A stretch of DNA of 29,431 nt from Gammaproteobacteria bacterium (GCA_029861795.1 JAOTYS010000008.1:1-29431), one strand, 5' to 3'; counted from the first letter of the stretch, positions 8,955 to 16,729 are shown. Numbers and translations: made by a program. Notes: generated by a model not told the origin, from the letters alone.

Positions 8955-9360
8955 AAGTGTTGCCTGGGGAGGGCTGGGATTGTGCCTTAATGCCTGCGTC
9001 GGCATGTCGGCAACAGACACTCGAGTACCGCAGCCACAGGGTGCTCCAGTCGTCGTCGCTTTGGCTCAGAGCGCGGAGCAAGAGGCCGCAAGCGGCCGGC
9101 TTGATCAAGCCGCTAATGCCCTGGAGCGGGCGCTACGCATCGAACCGCAAAATCCGTTCTTGTGGCATCGCCTAGCCGGGGTGAGGTTGCGGCAACATCG
9201 CCCCCAGGACGCCATCGACCTCGCCACCAGATCCATTACATTGACAGCAGACAAAGCTCTTATTGCTGAAAACTGGGAGCTCATCGCACAAAGTTATGAA
9301 TTACAGGGCGACGCTGATAACGCCCAGGAGGCAACGCGCCAGGTGAACAAGTATCGATAA
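8938..9360 (+). CDS. lpoP: TPR lipoprotein, probable PBP1b activator (LpoP-like)
   Basis: A 140-residue lipoprotein with GTG start. The lipobox LNAC puts the lipidated Cys at residue 20; the following residue is Val rather than Asp, which favours outer-membrane sorting. After a short Pro-rich linker, residues about 41-135 form two to three tetratricopeptide repeats (ALAQSAEQEAASGRLDQAA, then ALRIEPQNPFLWHRLAGVR, then a third helix pair ending in DADNAQEATRQV). The gene overlaps the mrcB end by 17 bases in another frame, so the two are translationally linked. In Pseudomonas the TPR lipoprotein LpoP, encoded beside ponB, activates PBP1b, and size, architecture and position fit that role. The function is inferred from context; other TPR lipoproteins remain possible. 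Confidence 0.8.
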   Translation: MNATVKSVAWGGLGLCLNACVGMSATDTRVPQPQGAPVVVALAQSAEQEAASGRLDQAANALERALRIEPQNPFLWHRLAGVRLRQHRPQDAIDLATRSITLTADKALIAENWELIAQSYELQGDADNAQEATRQVNKYR

Positions 9361-9368
9361 GGCTAACT

Positions 9369-9412
9369 GCAAAGGACTAGCACATCGCACAACTGGACGG
9401 CTTAACCTTTGC
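9369..9412. repeat. Inverted repeat after the TPR lipoprotein gene
   Basis: GCAAAGG at 9369-9375 is exactly complementary to CCTTTGC at 9406-9412, with a 30-base loop. It starts 9 bases after the lipoprotein stop. The large loop and the short T-run afterwards (TTT at 9418-9420) make it a poor intrinsic terminator; it may only protect the mRNA 3' end. Confidence 0.25.
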
Positions 9413-9453
9413 GCATCTTTATCTGTAAACCAGTCAAATCGAGGTGAGCACAA

Positions 9454-9858
9454 ATGAGTGAGGAGTCAAAAAACAGAATCATTGATCCGAATGAGTGGCT
9501 GAGATTGTTGTTCATGTTGCTTTACGCCGCGGTGGTATTCTATGTCATCAAGTTCATCGTCACGGTAATATTGATCATTCAATTCTTGTCTCGATTGATC
9601 ACCGGCGCGCCATTGGAACGCTTACGCAAATTTAGCGCGCAAGTGAGTGCCTATGGCTATGAGATTTTTCAATATGTCAGCTACAACAGTGATGACAAAC
9701 CGTTCCCGTTTAGCGACTGGCCAAGTGGGCTCGCGCTGCAGGAAGCGTCAGCAGGGTCGACTACGACTGGTTCGAGTGAGCAAGCCTCGAGCTCAACGCA
9801 GCAACAAGATGAGGGCCCTCAATCCCGTGACAGTGAGGGCGAACCCACCGATCAGTAG
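9454..9858 (+). CDS. DUF4389 family membrane protein
   Basis: A 134-residue protein with a strongly hydrophobic segment at residues 16-48 (LRLLFMLLYAAVVFYVIKF, then IVTVILIIQFLSRLIT), probably two closely spaced helices or one hairpin, followed by an amphipathic LERLRKFSAQVSAYGYEIFQYVSY that is characteristic of DUF4389. The PFSDWP motif near 89 also recurs in this family. The C-terminal 40 residues are Ser/Thr/Gln/Glu-rich and probably disordered. Its role is unknown. A good ribosome site, GAGGTG at 9441-9446, supports the start. It converges on the DUF4124 gene with only 23 bases between stop codons. Confidence 0.85.
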   Translation: MSEESKNRIIDPNEWLRLLFMLLYAAVVFYVIKFIVTVILIIQFLSRLITGAPLERLRKFSAQVSAYGYEIFQYVSYNSDDKPFPFSDWPSGLALQEASAGSTTTGSSEQASSSTQQQDEGPQSRDSEGEPTDQ

Positions 9859-9881
9859 TGTAATGGGTGAAATAAAGGGGC

Positions 9882-10340
9882 TTAGAAAGCACCGCCGGCG
9901 GCTGGTGCCGCCGCAGGAGCGGCCGCGGGTGGAGGGGCGGTCGGTGCGCTCGGAGGGGTTGACGCCCCAGGCGCTTCGGTGCCCGAAGGTGTAGTATCCG
10001 CTGGAACAGGATCCGGCGCTGGGGCAAATGCACCCTCTTCATCGATGGCCGCGACATCATCTCCAGAATCATCTCTTGCAGTGGAGTCCGGGGATGTGGA
10101 CGAGCCTGTTGTTGACCCTGAGGATAGCCCAGGTATGTCCGTTTCGCCGGATGGCACCACATTGGCGTCCGGATCAATGGTTCTTGTTTCGACTTGGCCG
10201 GCGCCGGCCTCTGGCGGATGGTCTAGATAAGTAATATTGCCGTCCTCGTCGGTCACGATGTACACCGTTTCAGCGGAACAGACAGTCCCCGTTAGCAATC
10301 CAGACAAGACAATGAAAGATATTAAGTGGTGGGGCCGCAT
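9882..10340 (-). CDS. Exported DUF4124 domain protein with Pro/Ala-rich tail
   Basis: The only well-supported minus-strand gene, 152 residues. A signal peptide covers residues 1-23 (hydrophobic [15 protein letters not shown] ending CSA before ETVYI). It is followed by a DUF4124 module ([18 protein letters not shown]), a beta-rich envelope domain of unknown function. The rest is low complexity: a Ser/Asp/Thr-rich part, then a Pro/Ala-rich C-terminus ending [13 protein letters not shown], possibly a periplasmic spacer. A GGAG ribosome site lies 7 bases upstream of the ATG, and a good sigma-70 promoter lies on the minus strand further upstream. Its high-GC tail produces a long minus-strand shadow frame that I do not believe is coding. 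Confidence 0.85.
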   Translation of the reverse strand: MRPHHLISFIVLSGLLTGTVCSAETVYIVTDEDGNITYLDHPPEAGAGQVETRTIDPDANVVPSGETDIPGLSSGSTTGSSTSPDSTARDDSGDDVAAIDEEGAFAPAPDPVPADTTPSGTEAPGASTPPSAPTAPPPAAAPAAAPAAGGAF

Positions 10341-10378
10341 GGGTTCGCTCCGATCGGTGTCTATTACTTTATGGATTC

Positions 10379-10407
10379 ATTATAGAGCTTTCCGCCCATC
10401 TTGACAG
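10379..10407 (-). promoter_or_regulatory. Sigma-70 promoter for the DUF4124 gene
   Basis: On the minus strand, a perfect TATAAT -10 (plus-strand ATTATA, 10379-10384) is separated by 17 bases from CTGTCA (plus-strand 10402-10407), a four-of-six match to the -35 consensus. Transcription would begin about 30 bases before the DUF4124 start codon. The -35 lies within the palindrome TTGACAGTCAA at 10401-10411, a possible small operator. Confidence 0.6.
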
Positions 10408-10433
10408 TCAAAGACCCAAATTGCCTCGGCGCG

Positions 10434-10463
10434 TTTCATCCCGTCTTAACGAGTCGGTACAAT
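10434..10463 (+). promoter_or_regulatory. Candidate leuS promoter with very short leader
   Basis: TACAAT at 10458-10463 is a good -10. TTTCAT at 10434-10439 with 18-base spacing is a moderate -35. Transcription would start around 10470, almost on the ATGs at 10472 and 10475, and no ribosome-binding site is visible. The upstream TTGACA at 10401 has no -10 at usable spacing. Confidence 0.4.
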
Positions 10464-10471
10464 ACGCCGCC

Positions 10472-12985
10472 ATGATGGACGAGCACTATTACCCAGACAA
10501 GGTCGAGCATCGCGCTCAGCAGCACTGGGAGACCCAGGCGAGTTTCCGTGTCACCGAGGACACCAGTCGGACAAAGTATTACTGCTTATCGATGTTTCCC
10601 TATCCTTCGGGTGCACTGCATATGGGCCACGTGCGCAACTACACCATTGGCGACGTCGCCTCGCGGTACCAGCGGATGCTGGGTAAGAATGTGTTGCAAC
10701 CCATGGGATGGGACGCGTTCGGTCTGCCCGCAGAAAATGCAGCGATGCAAAACAAAGTGCCGCCGGCGAAGTGGACCTACCAAAATATCGATCACATGAG
10801 GTCTCAACTCAAGCGCCTGGGTTACGGCTATGATTGGGAGCGTGAAATAGCGACCTGCAGACCCGAGTATTACCGTTGGGAGCAGTGGTTCTTCACCAAG
10901 CTATTCGATAAGGGTTTGGTATATCGGAAGACAGCAGCGGTGAATTGGGATCCTGTCGACCAAACCGTGCTTGCGAACGAACAAGTTATTGAAGGTAAAG
11001 GATGGCGCTCTGGAGCCCCGGTGGAGCGTCGTCAGATACCGCAGTGGTTTCTGAAGATTACAGCGTACTCGGAAGAGCTGTTGGCCGAGCTAGATCGTTT
11101 GCCTGGGTGGCCGGAATCAGTGCGCGCCATGCAACGCAATTGGATTGGCCGGTCAGATGGGGTAGAGGCGCGATTTGCGGTGTCGGGTTCTCCGGAGTCT
11201 CTCTCTATTTTTACCACGCGGCCCGACACCATGTTAGGGGTCACATTTATGGCAGTGGCACCGGAACATCCACTCGCCTTAGAGGTCGGGAAGAAAGCTG
11301 CGGAGGTCGCCAGCTTTATCGAAGAGTGTCGACACAGCGGTACATCGGAAGCCGAGCTCGAGACCATGGAGAAGAAGGGCATGCCCTTAGGGATCGACGC
11401 GTTGCATCCAGTCACTGGTGAAGTCATCCCCATCTGGGTGGCCAACTTCGTACTGATGGCTTACGGCACTGGGGCGGTGATGGCGGTGCCGGCCCACGAT
11501 CAACGCGATTGGGAGTTCGCGCGCAACTACGACCTGCCAATCAAGCCGGTGGTGTACCCGGCGGATGGGTCCGAGGTGGATCTTGAAGCCGGTGCCACGG
11601 TGGAAAAAGGAGTGCTTAAGAACTCCGCCCAATTCGATGGCCTGACCTCGGCACAAGCCTTCGACGCTATCGCTGATTTTTTAGAATCACAGGACAATGG
11701 GTCGCGTCAGGTTGAATATCGTTTGCGGGACTGGTGTGTGTCGCGCCAGCGTTATTGGGGTTGCCCGATACCCATTGTGTATTGTGACGATTGCGGCCCG
11801 GTGGCAGTACCGGAGGTGCAACTCCCCGTGGTGTTGCCGGAGGACGTCGAATTCCAGGATGTCGGCTCGCCCTTGAAGAGCATGCCGGACTTTCTCAAAA
11901 CAACCTGTCCCAAATGCGGTACCGCGGCGCAACGTGAGACCGATACGTTTGACACATTTTTTGAGTCATCGTGGTATTTCGCGCGTTACACCTGTCGCGA
12001 TAACGACTTTGCTATGGTTGACGAACGGGCTAACTATTGGTTGCCTGTTGATCAATATATCGGGGGTGTTGAGCATGCCGTGCTGCACTTGCTGTACGCC
12101 CGTTTTTTTCACAAACTCATGCGCGACGAGGGACTAGTGAGCTCCGATGAGCCCTTTACAAACCTGCTCACCCAAGGGATGGTGCTGATGGGTGGAGGCA
12201 AGATGTCGAAATCCAGGGGCAACACACTGAACCCACAAGAGATGATCGATCAATATGGCGCTGACACCGTTCGGCTGGCTATGATTTTCGCAGCGCCACC
12301 GGAGCAGTCGTTTGATTGGACTGACAATGCCATGGCGGGCGCCCATCGCTTCTTAACTCGCATGTGGGCCTTGGTGTACCGCACCCGCAACCGACTGAAA
12401 AACGTGGTTCGAACTCATGCGAGTAATGGCGCAAGCGCTTGGACTCATTCGGTTGAAGACGAAGACATCAAGCAGTTGCGTGCCCAGAGTCATAGTATGT
12501 TGCAGCGGGTCAATCGAGACTATGAGCGATTCCAGTTCAATACCGTGGTGGCCGCGTGCATGGAACTCTCCAAGGCATTGGATCGGTTCGATCTAGGTGA
12601 AAAGTGCATGAACGGGAATGATGGCATGGACGTTCGTGCCCTCGCATTGCATGAGTCGCTGGTATTACTGATTAAGGTTCTCTCGCCGATAGCACCACAT
12701 ATCAGCCACGTATTGTGGCAAGAGCTGGGATACAAGGAGGAGTTATTGGATGCAGGCTGGCCCGAGGTGGATCAGCGGGCGCTCAGACGGGAAACCGTGC
12801 AGTTGGTCGTCCAGGTCGACGGCAAGCTTCGCAGCCGAATCGAAGTCGATACCGACGCGGATCAGCAATCCATCCAAACAACGGCCCTCGCTGACGAGGC
12901 AGTCAAGCGTCATGTGGGCGAGAGGCCCGTAAAGAAATTTATTGTGGTCCCAGGGAAACTGGTCAACATTGTGGTGGGACAATGA
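10472..12985 (+). CDS. leuS: Leucyl-tRNA synthetase
   Basis: LeuRS charges tRNA-Leu with leucine and edits mischarged products. It is a class Ia enzyme of 837 residues, a little shorter than the 860 of E. coli. The HIGH signature reads HMGH at 50-53 inside [14 protein letters not shown]. The KMSKS signature is exact at 577-581. The CP1 editing domain is present, with the Thr-rich TTRPDTMLG motif. The CP1 zinc-ribbon segment reads [15 protein letters not shown] and then WRSGAPVE; the cysteines seen there in E. coli are absent, a variant I recall from other proteobacteria. A second cysteine pair (CDDC and CPKC) is retained near residues 430-490. The start is one of the ATGs at 10472 or 10475; the longer TTG frame from 10421 adds residues not found in the family. 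Confidence 0.97.
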   Translation: MMDEHYYPDKVEHRAQQHWETQASFRVTEDTSRTKYYCLSMFPYPSGALHMGHVRNYTIGDVASRYQRMLGKNVLQPMGWDAFGLPAENAAMQNKVPPAKWTYQNIDHMRSQLKRLGYGYDWEREIATCRPEYYRWEQWFFTKLFDKGLVYRKTAAVNWDPVDQTVLANEQVIEGKGWRSGAPVERRQIPQWFLKITAYSEELLAELDRLPGWPESVRAMQRNWIGRSDGVEARFAVSGSPESLSIFTTRPDTMLGVTFMAVAPEHPLALEVGKKAAEVASFIEECRHSGTSEAELETMEKKGMPLGIDALHPVTGEVIPIWVANFVLMAYGTGAVMAVPAHDQRDWEFARNYDLPIKPVVYPADGSEVDLEAGATVEKGVLKNSAQFDGLTSAQAFDAIADFLESQDNGSRQVEYRLRDWCVSRQRYWGCPIPIVYCDDCGPVAVPEVQLPVVLPEDVEFQDVGSPLKSMPDFLKTTCPKCGTAAQRETDTFDTFFESSWYFARYTCRDNDFAMVDERANYWLPVDQYIGGVEHAVLHLLYARFFHKLMRDEGLVSSDEPFTNLLTQGMVLMGGGKMSKSRGNTLNPQEMIDQYGADTVRLAMIFAAPPEQSFDWTDNAMAGAHRFLTRMWALVYRTRNRLKNVVRTHASNGASAWTHSVEDEDIKQLRAQSHSMLQRVNRDYERFQFNTVVAACMELSKALDRFDLGEKCMNGNDGMDVRALALHESLVLLIKVLSPIAPHISHVLWQELGYKEELLDAGWPEVDQRALRRETVQLVVQVDGKLRSRIEVDTDADQQSIQTTALADEAVKRHVGERPVKKFIVVPGKLVNIVVGQ

Positions 12986-12989
12986 GTAA

Positions 12990-13006
12990 CAGGCTTATAA
13001 TGCCTG
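12990..13006. promoter_or_regulatory. Palindrome with a perfect TATAAT before lptE
   Basis: CAGGC (12990-12994) and GCCTG (13002-13006) flank TTATAAT, giving an exact 5-base inverted repeat around a perfect -10 hexamer at 12996-13001. No clear -35 sits 16-18 bases upstream. It could be an internal promoter for the lptE-holA part of the operon, 28 bases before lptE, or a minor hairpin. Confidence 0.3.
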
Positions 13007-13033
13007 GATAGTCATAATCGATAAGGATTACAG

Positions 13034-13585
13034 ATGCCGATACGCTCACTATTGTTAGTGGTGCTTGCTTTCAGTCTGCTACAGGGCTGTGGCTTCCATC
13101 TGCGCGGCCAAGTTGATCTACCGTCATCTATGTCTGAGCTATATATCAAGATCGGCAGCGGCTATCCAGGTCTCGAGAGGGAGCTAACAGCGGCACTGCG
13201 AGAAAACGGTGTTGAAGTGCTCACTAGTCCCAGCGGTTCGAGTTCGACACTTGATTTGTTCGATGTTTTATTCGAGCGTGACTTGAGTACCCTTGATACC
13301 CGGGGGAAAGTCTCGGGCTATGCTTTGAGATATTTGGTGCAATTTAGAGTCACGGACCCTGCCGGAGAGGTAATGTTGGAGGGCACCAGGGTGAGGGCTC
13401 GGCGAGATTTTGAATTTGAAAGTACCCAAGTACTCCAATCACAGGAAGAACAAGATTTCCTGCGAGAGAGTATGGAAAGAGAACTCGCGTTACAAATTTT
13501 GCGTCGGCTATCGGCTATCGCTGCAGCTCCGGTCTCAGGTGTCTCAGTACTAGCGAATCGGGGATTAGTGGTTAATCCTATTTGA
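13034..13585 (+). CDS. lptE: LPS-assembly lipoprotein LptE
   Basis: LptE plugs the LptD barrel and helps insert lipopolysaccharide into the outer membrane. The 183-residue protein has a lipoprotein signal (RSLLLVVLAFSLLQGC, lipidated Cys19) immediately followed by GFHLRG, the classic LptE beginning. Further family-like features are LPSSMSELYIKIG, the conserved beta-strand stretch YALRYLVQFRVTDPAG and RRDFEFESTQVLQSQEEQDFL. Gly after the Cys does not favour inner-membrane retention. AAGGA at 13022-13026 is the ribosome site. Its place between leuS and holA is the conserved gammaproteobacterial order, supporting co-transcription. Confidence 0.95.
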   Translation: MPIRSLLLVVLAFSLLQGCGFHLRGQVDLPSSMSELYIKIGSGYPGLERELTAALRENGVEVLTSPSGSSSTLDLFDVLFERDLSTLDTRGKVSGYALRYLVQFRVTDPAGEVMLEGTRVRARRDFEFESTQVLQSQEEQDFLRESMERELALQILRRLSAIAAAPVSGVSVLANRGLVVNPI

Positions 13586-13666
13586 AACAGCACCCCATCC
13601 AACGTTCCCGTCCAAATTCGACGGTTAGCCAGAACACAGTGAATGCGCGCTGGCGCGCTCAGGCGG

Positions 13667-14701
13667 ATGCGGCTCACGCCTGACCGATTAGCTGCCCATC
13701 TGCAGGGCGAACTGTCGCCGTTTTATCTTGTGCACGGTGAAGAGTTACTGTTGACCGAGGAGACCTGCGACGCCATACGTGAAGCTGCCCGCACGCAAGG
13801 CTATGGCGAGCGTAGCCGCTGGGCGGTGGAGCAAGGCTTTGACTGGGATGCGTTGGTACAGGACGCGCACTCGCTGTCTTTGTTCTCGAGTCGCAAATTG
13901 GTCGAAATACGTATGCCCAGTGGCCGTCCGGGGGAAACAGGGGGGCGTACTTTGGCGGAGCTTGCACAAGCCGCGCCTGCCGACACTGTTTATATGTTGA
14001 TCAGCGGGAAGTTGGAACGACGTAGCCGCGACACGCGCTGGTATAAGGCAGTATGTAAGGCGGGCGTGGAAGTAGAGCACAAGGCGGTGAGCGCCGCGCA
14101 TCTTCCAGCTTGGTTGCAGGTTCGTTTGCGTCGCAAAGGATTGGAGTACGAAGATGGTGTCATCGACTTGTTGGTCTATTATGTAGAAGGTAATTTACTC
14201 GCCGCTGCACAGGAGGTAGACAAGCTCGCTCTGCTCGCCGCCGAGGGTAAAGTTACTGTAGCTCATGTTCAGGCCGCGATTTCTGACAATGCTCGATTCA
14301 GTGCTTATGCTTTTGTAGATGCATGTGTGTCAGGTAATGCGCGTAAGGCAGTCCGAATTTTGACCGCGTTGCGCTCAGAGGGTGTTGCGCCGGCTTTGTT
14401 GTTATGGGCGGTCGCTCGTGAAGTTAGGGCGATAAGTCGCATTGCGGCAGACATCGCTTCCGGCGAGCCGCCGGCGCAAGTGTTTAAGGCGTACAACGTG
14501 TGGTCCAGCCGCGCCCCGATGGTCAGCGCGGCGCTGAGGCGATTGAACTATGATGGCTGGACCCAGCTACTGCGTCGTGTGGCGAGAATGGATCGGGTAT
14601 TGAAGGGGCGGTTGTCAGGAAACGTGTGGGATGAGCTGGAAACCGTGGCGCTTGCCATGTGTGCGGTGCCGACACTGTCGCAAAAGTATGTGACACTATG
14701 A
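13667..14701 (+). CDS. holA: DNA polymerase III delta subunit
   Basis: The delta subunit opens the beta sliding clamp as part of the clamp loader. The 344-residue protein has the three-domain family outline: an AAA+-like N-terminal domain beginning [12 protein letters not shown] and [11 protein letters not shown], where the Walker motif is naturally degenerate; a middle domain; and the C-terminal collar domain ([42 protein letters not shown]). I chose the ATG at 13667 because the [12 protein letters not shown] start aligns with the E. coli HolA beginning. The ATG at 13643 would add eight residues, and neither has a strong ribosome site. The stop codon overlaps the next start in an ATGA, a classic coupling junction. 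Confidence 0.93.
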   Translation: MRLTPDRLAAHLQGELSPFYLVHGEELLLTEETCDAIREAARTQGYGERSRWAVEQGFDWDALVQDAHSLSLFSSRKLVEIRMPSGRPGETGGRTLAELAQAAPADTVYMLISGKLERRSRDTRWYKAVCKAGVEVEHKAVSAAHLPAWLQVRLRRKGLEYEDGVIDLLVYYVEGNLLAAAQEVDKLALLAAEGKVTVAHVQAAISDNARFSAYAFVDACVSGNARKAVRILTALRSEGVAPALLLWAVAREVRAISRIAADIASGEPPAQVFKAYNVWSSRAPMVSAALRRLNYDGWTQLLRRVARMDRVLKGRLSGNVWDELETVALAMCAVPTLSQKYVTL

Positions 14702-14964
14702 ACATGCAAAACATGCGGGTAAACGATACGCTGGACATTGCTCGCTATATGCTCAGTATTAGGGTGGCGCCGCACCGCGCCGCACGTGTGCTAGCTTCGG
14801 CAGAGACTGAAGCGGAAATTGCGGCTGCGGGTGGGTTTGAGTATGGGTTGGGTGACGAAATTGGTATTAACACCGATAAGCTGCACGCGCGTGGACCGGT
14901 CGGCCTCGAAGGCCCGACTTCACACAAGTTTGTGGTATTCGGTGATGGCCATATTCTCCAATAA
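14698..14964 (+). pseudogene. proA: proA remnant: N- and C-terminal ends fused, core deleted
   Basis: An intact 88-codon frame overlapping the holA stop by ATGA. Its second half is unmistakable ProA (gamma-glutamyl phosphate reductase) C-terminus: [20 protein letters not shown], then [19 protein letters not shown]. Its first half resembles the ProA N-terminus ([20 protein letters not shown]) at the spacing known from Pseudomonas, with about 11 of 28 positions alike by my recall. A full ProA has about 420 residues, so some 330 are missing, including the NADP-binding fold and catalytic Cys. It cannot reduce glutamyl phosphate. The position between holA and nadD is that of the full gene in relatives. 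The junction is in frame near [10 protein letters not shown] true deletion, a retained small protein or a local assembly collapse are the options. Confidence 0.85.
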
Positions 14965-14973
14965 AACTCAGCC

Positions 14974-15684
14974 GTGGAACACAGAGTTAGTCTTGTAGGA
15001 GTGTTTGGAGGCACCTTCGACCCGATTCACAACGGCCATGTTAGGCCGATTCGCGAAGTTCAAAAGCAAGCCGGGCTGGACCCAATCTTATTTATCCCGA
15101 ACGCGGACCCTCCACACCGTCAAACGCCAGTTGCGAACGCTGATCATCGCCTCGCAATGATCAAGCTGGCACTTGAAGGCGATCCGGGCCTGCTTGTAGA
15201 TGACCGTGAGCTCAAGCGGGGGGGTCCCTCATTCATGGTGGACACGTTACGATCACTGCAACAGGACTACGCATCCAGCCGACTATGTTTAGTTTTGGGG
15301 TGGGATGCGTTTGCTAGCTTTGATAGTTGGCACCAATGGCAGGAAATTTTGCGTATTGCTCATATTGTGGTCATGAATCGACCAGGGTGGTTGGACCACG
15401 ACCTGCCACGATGGTGTGGTGATCGGATCGGCGCTGGACTCGAAGATTTAATAGCAGAGTCTTGGGGAAGAGTGGTGTTAGTGACGGTGACGCCTTGCGA
15501 TGTTTCCAGTACAGCACTGCGTCAGCGGATGCACCAAGGGCTTGATGTTCACGCTGAGCTCGCACCCGCTGTGTGGGACTACATTTGCGTTCAGGGGCTC
15601 TATGGCGTGCCGCAACAACGTGAGCAAGCTAATTTAAATATTGCGGCAACGCATTCTACAACAATCGGAAAACGCACAGTCTAG
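14974..15684 (+). CDS. nadD: Nicotinate-mononucleotide adenylyltransferase
   Basis: NadD adenylates nicotinate mononucleotide to nicotinate adenine dinucleotide, the shared late step of NAD synthesis. The 236-residue protein starts with the nucleotidyltransferase motif GGTFDPIHNGH (12-22, with the HxGH-type NGH). LGWDAF lies at 108-113 where the family has LGxDAF, and the second substrate motif VSSTALR lies at 177-183. The start is GTG at 14974; a second in-frame GTG at 15001 follows a GTAGGA and would still leave the GGTFDP motif intact. It lies 9 bases after the proA remnant and 2 bases before rsfS, so it belongs to the same operon. Confidence 0.95.
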   Translation: MEHRVSLVGVFGGTFDPIHNGHVRPIREVQKQAGLDPILFIPNADPPHRQTPVANADHRLAMIKLALEGDPGLLVDDRELKRGGPSFMVDTLRSLQQDYASSRLCLVLGWDAFASFDSWHQWQEILRIAHIVVMNRPGWLDHDLPRWCGDRIGAGLEDLIAESWGRVVLVTVTPCDVSSTALRQRMHQGLDVHAELAPAVWDYICVQGLYGVPQQREQANLNIAATHSTTIGKRTV

Positions 15685-15686
15685 CG

Positions 15687-16052
15687 ATGCGTTCCGAACA
15701 AATGCGAGACATCGTCGTGAAGGCGTTGGAGGAGTCAAAAGGAATCGAGGTGCACGTGTTGGACGTACGGGCATTAACCGATATCACCGATGTGATGGTG
15801 ATTGCCAGTGGTAGCTCCGATCGCCATGTCAAAGGCCTAGCGGAAGCAGTGCGAGACACCATGCGTGAACATGGGATTCGGCCTCTGGGAGTTGAAGGCG
15901 AGGCTGAGGGAGAATGGGTCTTGCTCGATTTCGGTGATGTGCTAGTCCACGTGATGCGTCCCAAGACACGTGCGTTTTACGACTTGGAAAAGTTTTGGAG
16001 CGAGGACCTTGGACGTGCCATCAAGGCGCATCGAATCAAGCAGCAAGAATAA
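15687..16052 (+). CDS. rsfS: Ribosomal silencing factor RsfS
   Basis: RsfS binds ribosomal protein uL14 on the 50S subunit and blocks subunit joining, slowing translation in starvation. The 121-residue protein has the family core: ALEESKGIEVHVLDVRALTD, then DVMVIASGSSDRHVKGLAEAV, then the conserved GVEGEAEGEWVLLDFGDVLV and VHVMRP, ending with YDLEKFWSED. It follows nadD after 2 bases and precedes rlmH, the standard nadD-rsfS-rlmH order. Confidence 0.96.
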   Translation: MRSEQMRDIVVKALEESKGIEVHVLDVRALTDITDVMVIASGSSDRHVKGLAEAVRDTMREHGIRPLGVEGEAEGEWVLLDFGDVLVHVMRPKTRAFYDLEKFWSEDLGRAIKAHRIKQQE

Positions 16053-16053
16053 T

Positions 16054-16080
16054 CCCACTAAATCTAGTGGTGCTCGCGTG
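16054..16080 (+). other. Two competing hairpins between rsfS and rlmH
   Basis: CCACTA (16055-16060) pairs exactly with TAGTGG (16065-16070) across a 4-base loop. The same left arm, CCCAC at 16054-16058, can instead pair with GTGGG at 16078-16082. No T-run follows, so this is not a classical terminator. It may be an RNA processing or stability element. Confidence 0.35.
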
Positions 16081-16134
16081 GGATGAATTGCGCTTAGCTG
16101 AGCGTCGCCCGTATCCTCCAGTAGTTCTAAGTCT

Positions 16135-16626
16135 ATGCTCATCTACGTCGTTGCCTTAGGAACACGGATGCCGCAGTGGGTTGAGCAGGGTTTTAACGAG
16201 TACGCGAAACGGATCCGCGGCCAATGTCATCTCCGTTTGTTGTCGGTGGCACCACTTAAACGACCACGCAATGCAGATATGACTCGGCTGTTGCGTGACG
16301 AAGGAAACAAGTTACTGGCTGCTGTCCCCGATGGCTGCCGACTGGTGGCTTTGGACCGCACCGGAAGACAGTACACCAGTGAGGAGCTTGCGCTTCGGCT
16401 TGATTACTGGTTCGCCCATGGACAGGACGTGGCTCTACTTGTTGGCGGGCCAGAGGGCTTGTCATTAGAATGTCTGGAGCGGGCCGAGGAACTATGGTCA
16501 CTTTCCGCCCTGACATTTGCCCACCCCGTGGCGAGGGTGGTGCTCGCAGAGCAGTTGTATAGGGCCTGGAGTATCGTAAACCGCGCGCCGTATCATCGCA
16601 GCGGATTAAGGGGTCAGAGCCGCTAA
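16135..16626 (+). CDS. rlmH: 23S rRNA pseudouridine-1915 N3-methyltransferase RlmH
   Basis: RlmH is a SPOUT-fold methyltransferase that methylates pseudouridine 1915 in helix 69 of 23S rRNA on assembled ribosomes. The 163-residue protein shows ALDRTGRQYTSEELALRL, the SAM-binding knot motif LLVGGPEGLS near residues 102-111, and the C-terminal LAEQLYRAWSIVNRAPYHR. The usual end is around HPYHR plus one residue; here the first His is Ala and the chain runs on for eight more residues. The first change also occurs in other members, so I expect activity. Co-transcription with rsfS is likely, although an 82-base gap separates them. Confidence 0.95.
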   Translation: MLIYVVALGTRMPQWVEQGFNEYAKRIRGQCHLRLLSVAPLKRPRNADMTRLLRDEGNKLLAAVPDGCRLVALDRTGRQYTSEELALRLDYWFAHGQDVALLVGGPEGLSLECLERAEELWSLSALTFAHPVARVVLAEQLYRAWSIVNRAPYHRSGLRGQSR

Positions 16627-16628
16627 GT

Positions 16629-16661
16629 TTTGCGGATTGCCAATAGCTATTAGCTCGCAAA
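16629..16661 (+). terminator. Weak stem-loop after rlmH
   Basis: TTTGCG (16629-16634) pairs with CGCAAA (16656-16661), and the loop contains the palindrome AATAGCTATT. The nearest T-run, TTTTT at 16679-16683, is 17 bases further on, too far for a textbook intrinsic terminator. It begins 2 bases after the rlmH stop. Confidence 0.3.
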
Positions 16662-16692
16662 GTTTATCGGCTCTTGCCTTTTTCCGTTTGCA

Positions 16693-16722
16693 TTGACAAT
16701 GAGTCGGCTCGGGTCCCATTGT
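16693..16722 (+). promoter_or_regulatory. Candidate promoter before maf
   Basis: A perfect -35 TTGACA (16693-16698) is followed after 18 bases by CATTGT (16717-16722), only a three-of-six match to the -10. Transcription would begin almost at the maf ATG (16730). With the weak stem-loop upstream it hints that maf-rng starts a new unit. Confidence 0.3.
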
Positions 16723-16729
16723 AGGCGCA

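Noticed and set aside
9859..9910. Bidirectional terminator between the DUF4389 and DUF4124 genes
   Set aside because: The 23-base gap has no hairpin; GC-rich self-complementary stretches nearby are coding sequence of the Pro/Ala tail and lack a T-run.
9761..10177. 138-codon minus-strand frame rich in Pro, Arg and His
   Set aside because: It is an alternate frame of the GC-rich Pro/Ala tail of the DUF4124 gene, with no signal peptide or domain.
9979..10230. Plus-strand frames opposite the DUF4124 gene
   Set aside because: Low-complexity shadow of the DUF4124 tail; the minus-strand gene has a signal peptide, ribosome site and promoter.
10401..10406. Perfect TTGACA as a -35 box for leuS
   Set aside because: No -10-like hexamer lies 16-19 bases downstream; the hexamer is better explained as part of a palindrome at the minus-strand promoter.
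10421..10471. TTG start giving an extended leucyl-tRNA synthetase
   Set aside because: The added 17 residues have no counterpart in the family, and the segment contains the probable promoter.
11032..11445. 137-codon minus-strand frame
   Set aside because: Falls inside leuS, where the LeuRS editing domain is clearly conserved.
14698..14964. The small frame as a new standalone gene family
   Set aside because: Its C-terminal half matches ProA too closely and it stands in the proA position; a remnant is the simpler reading.
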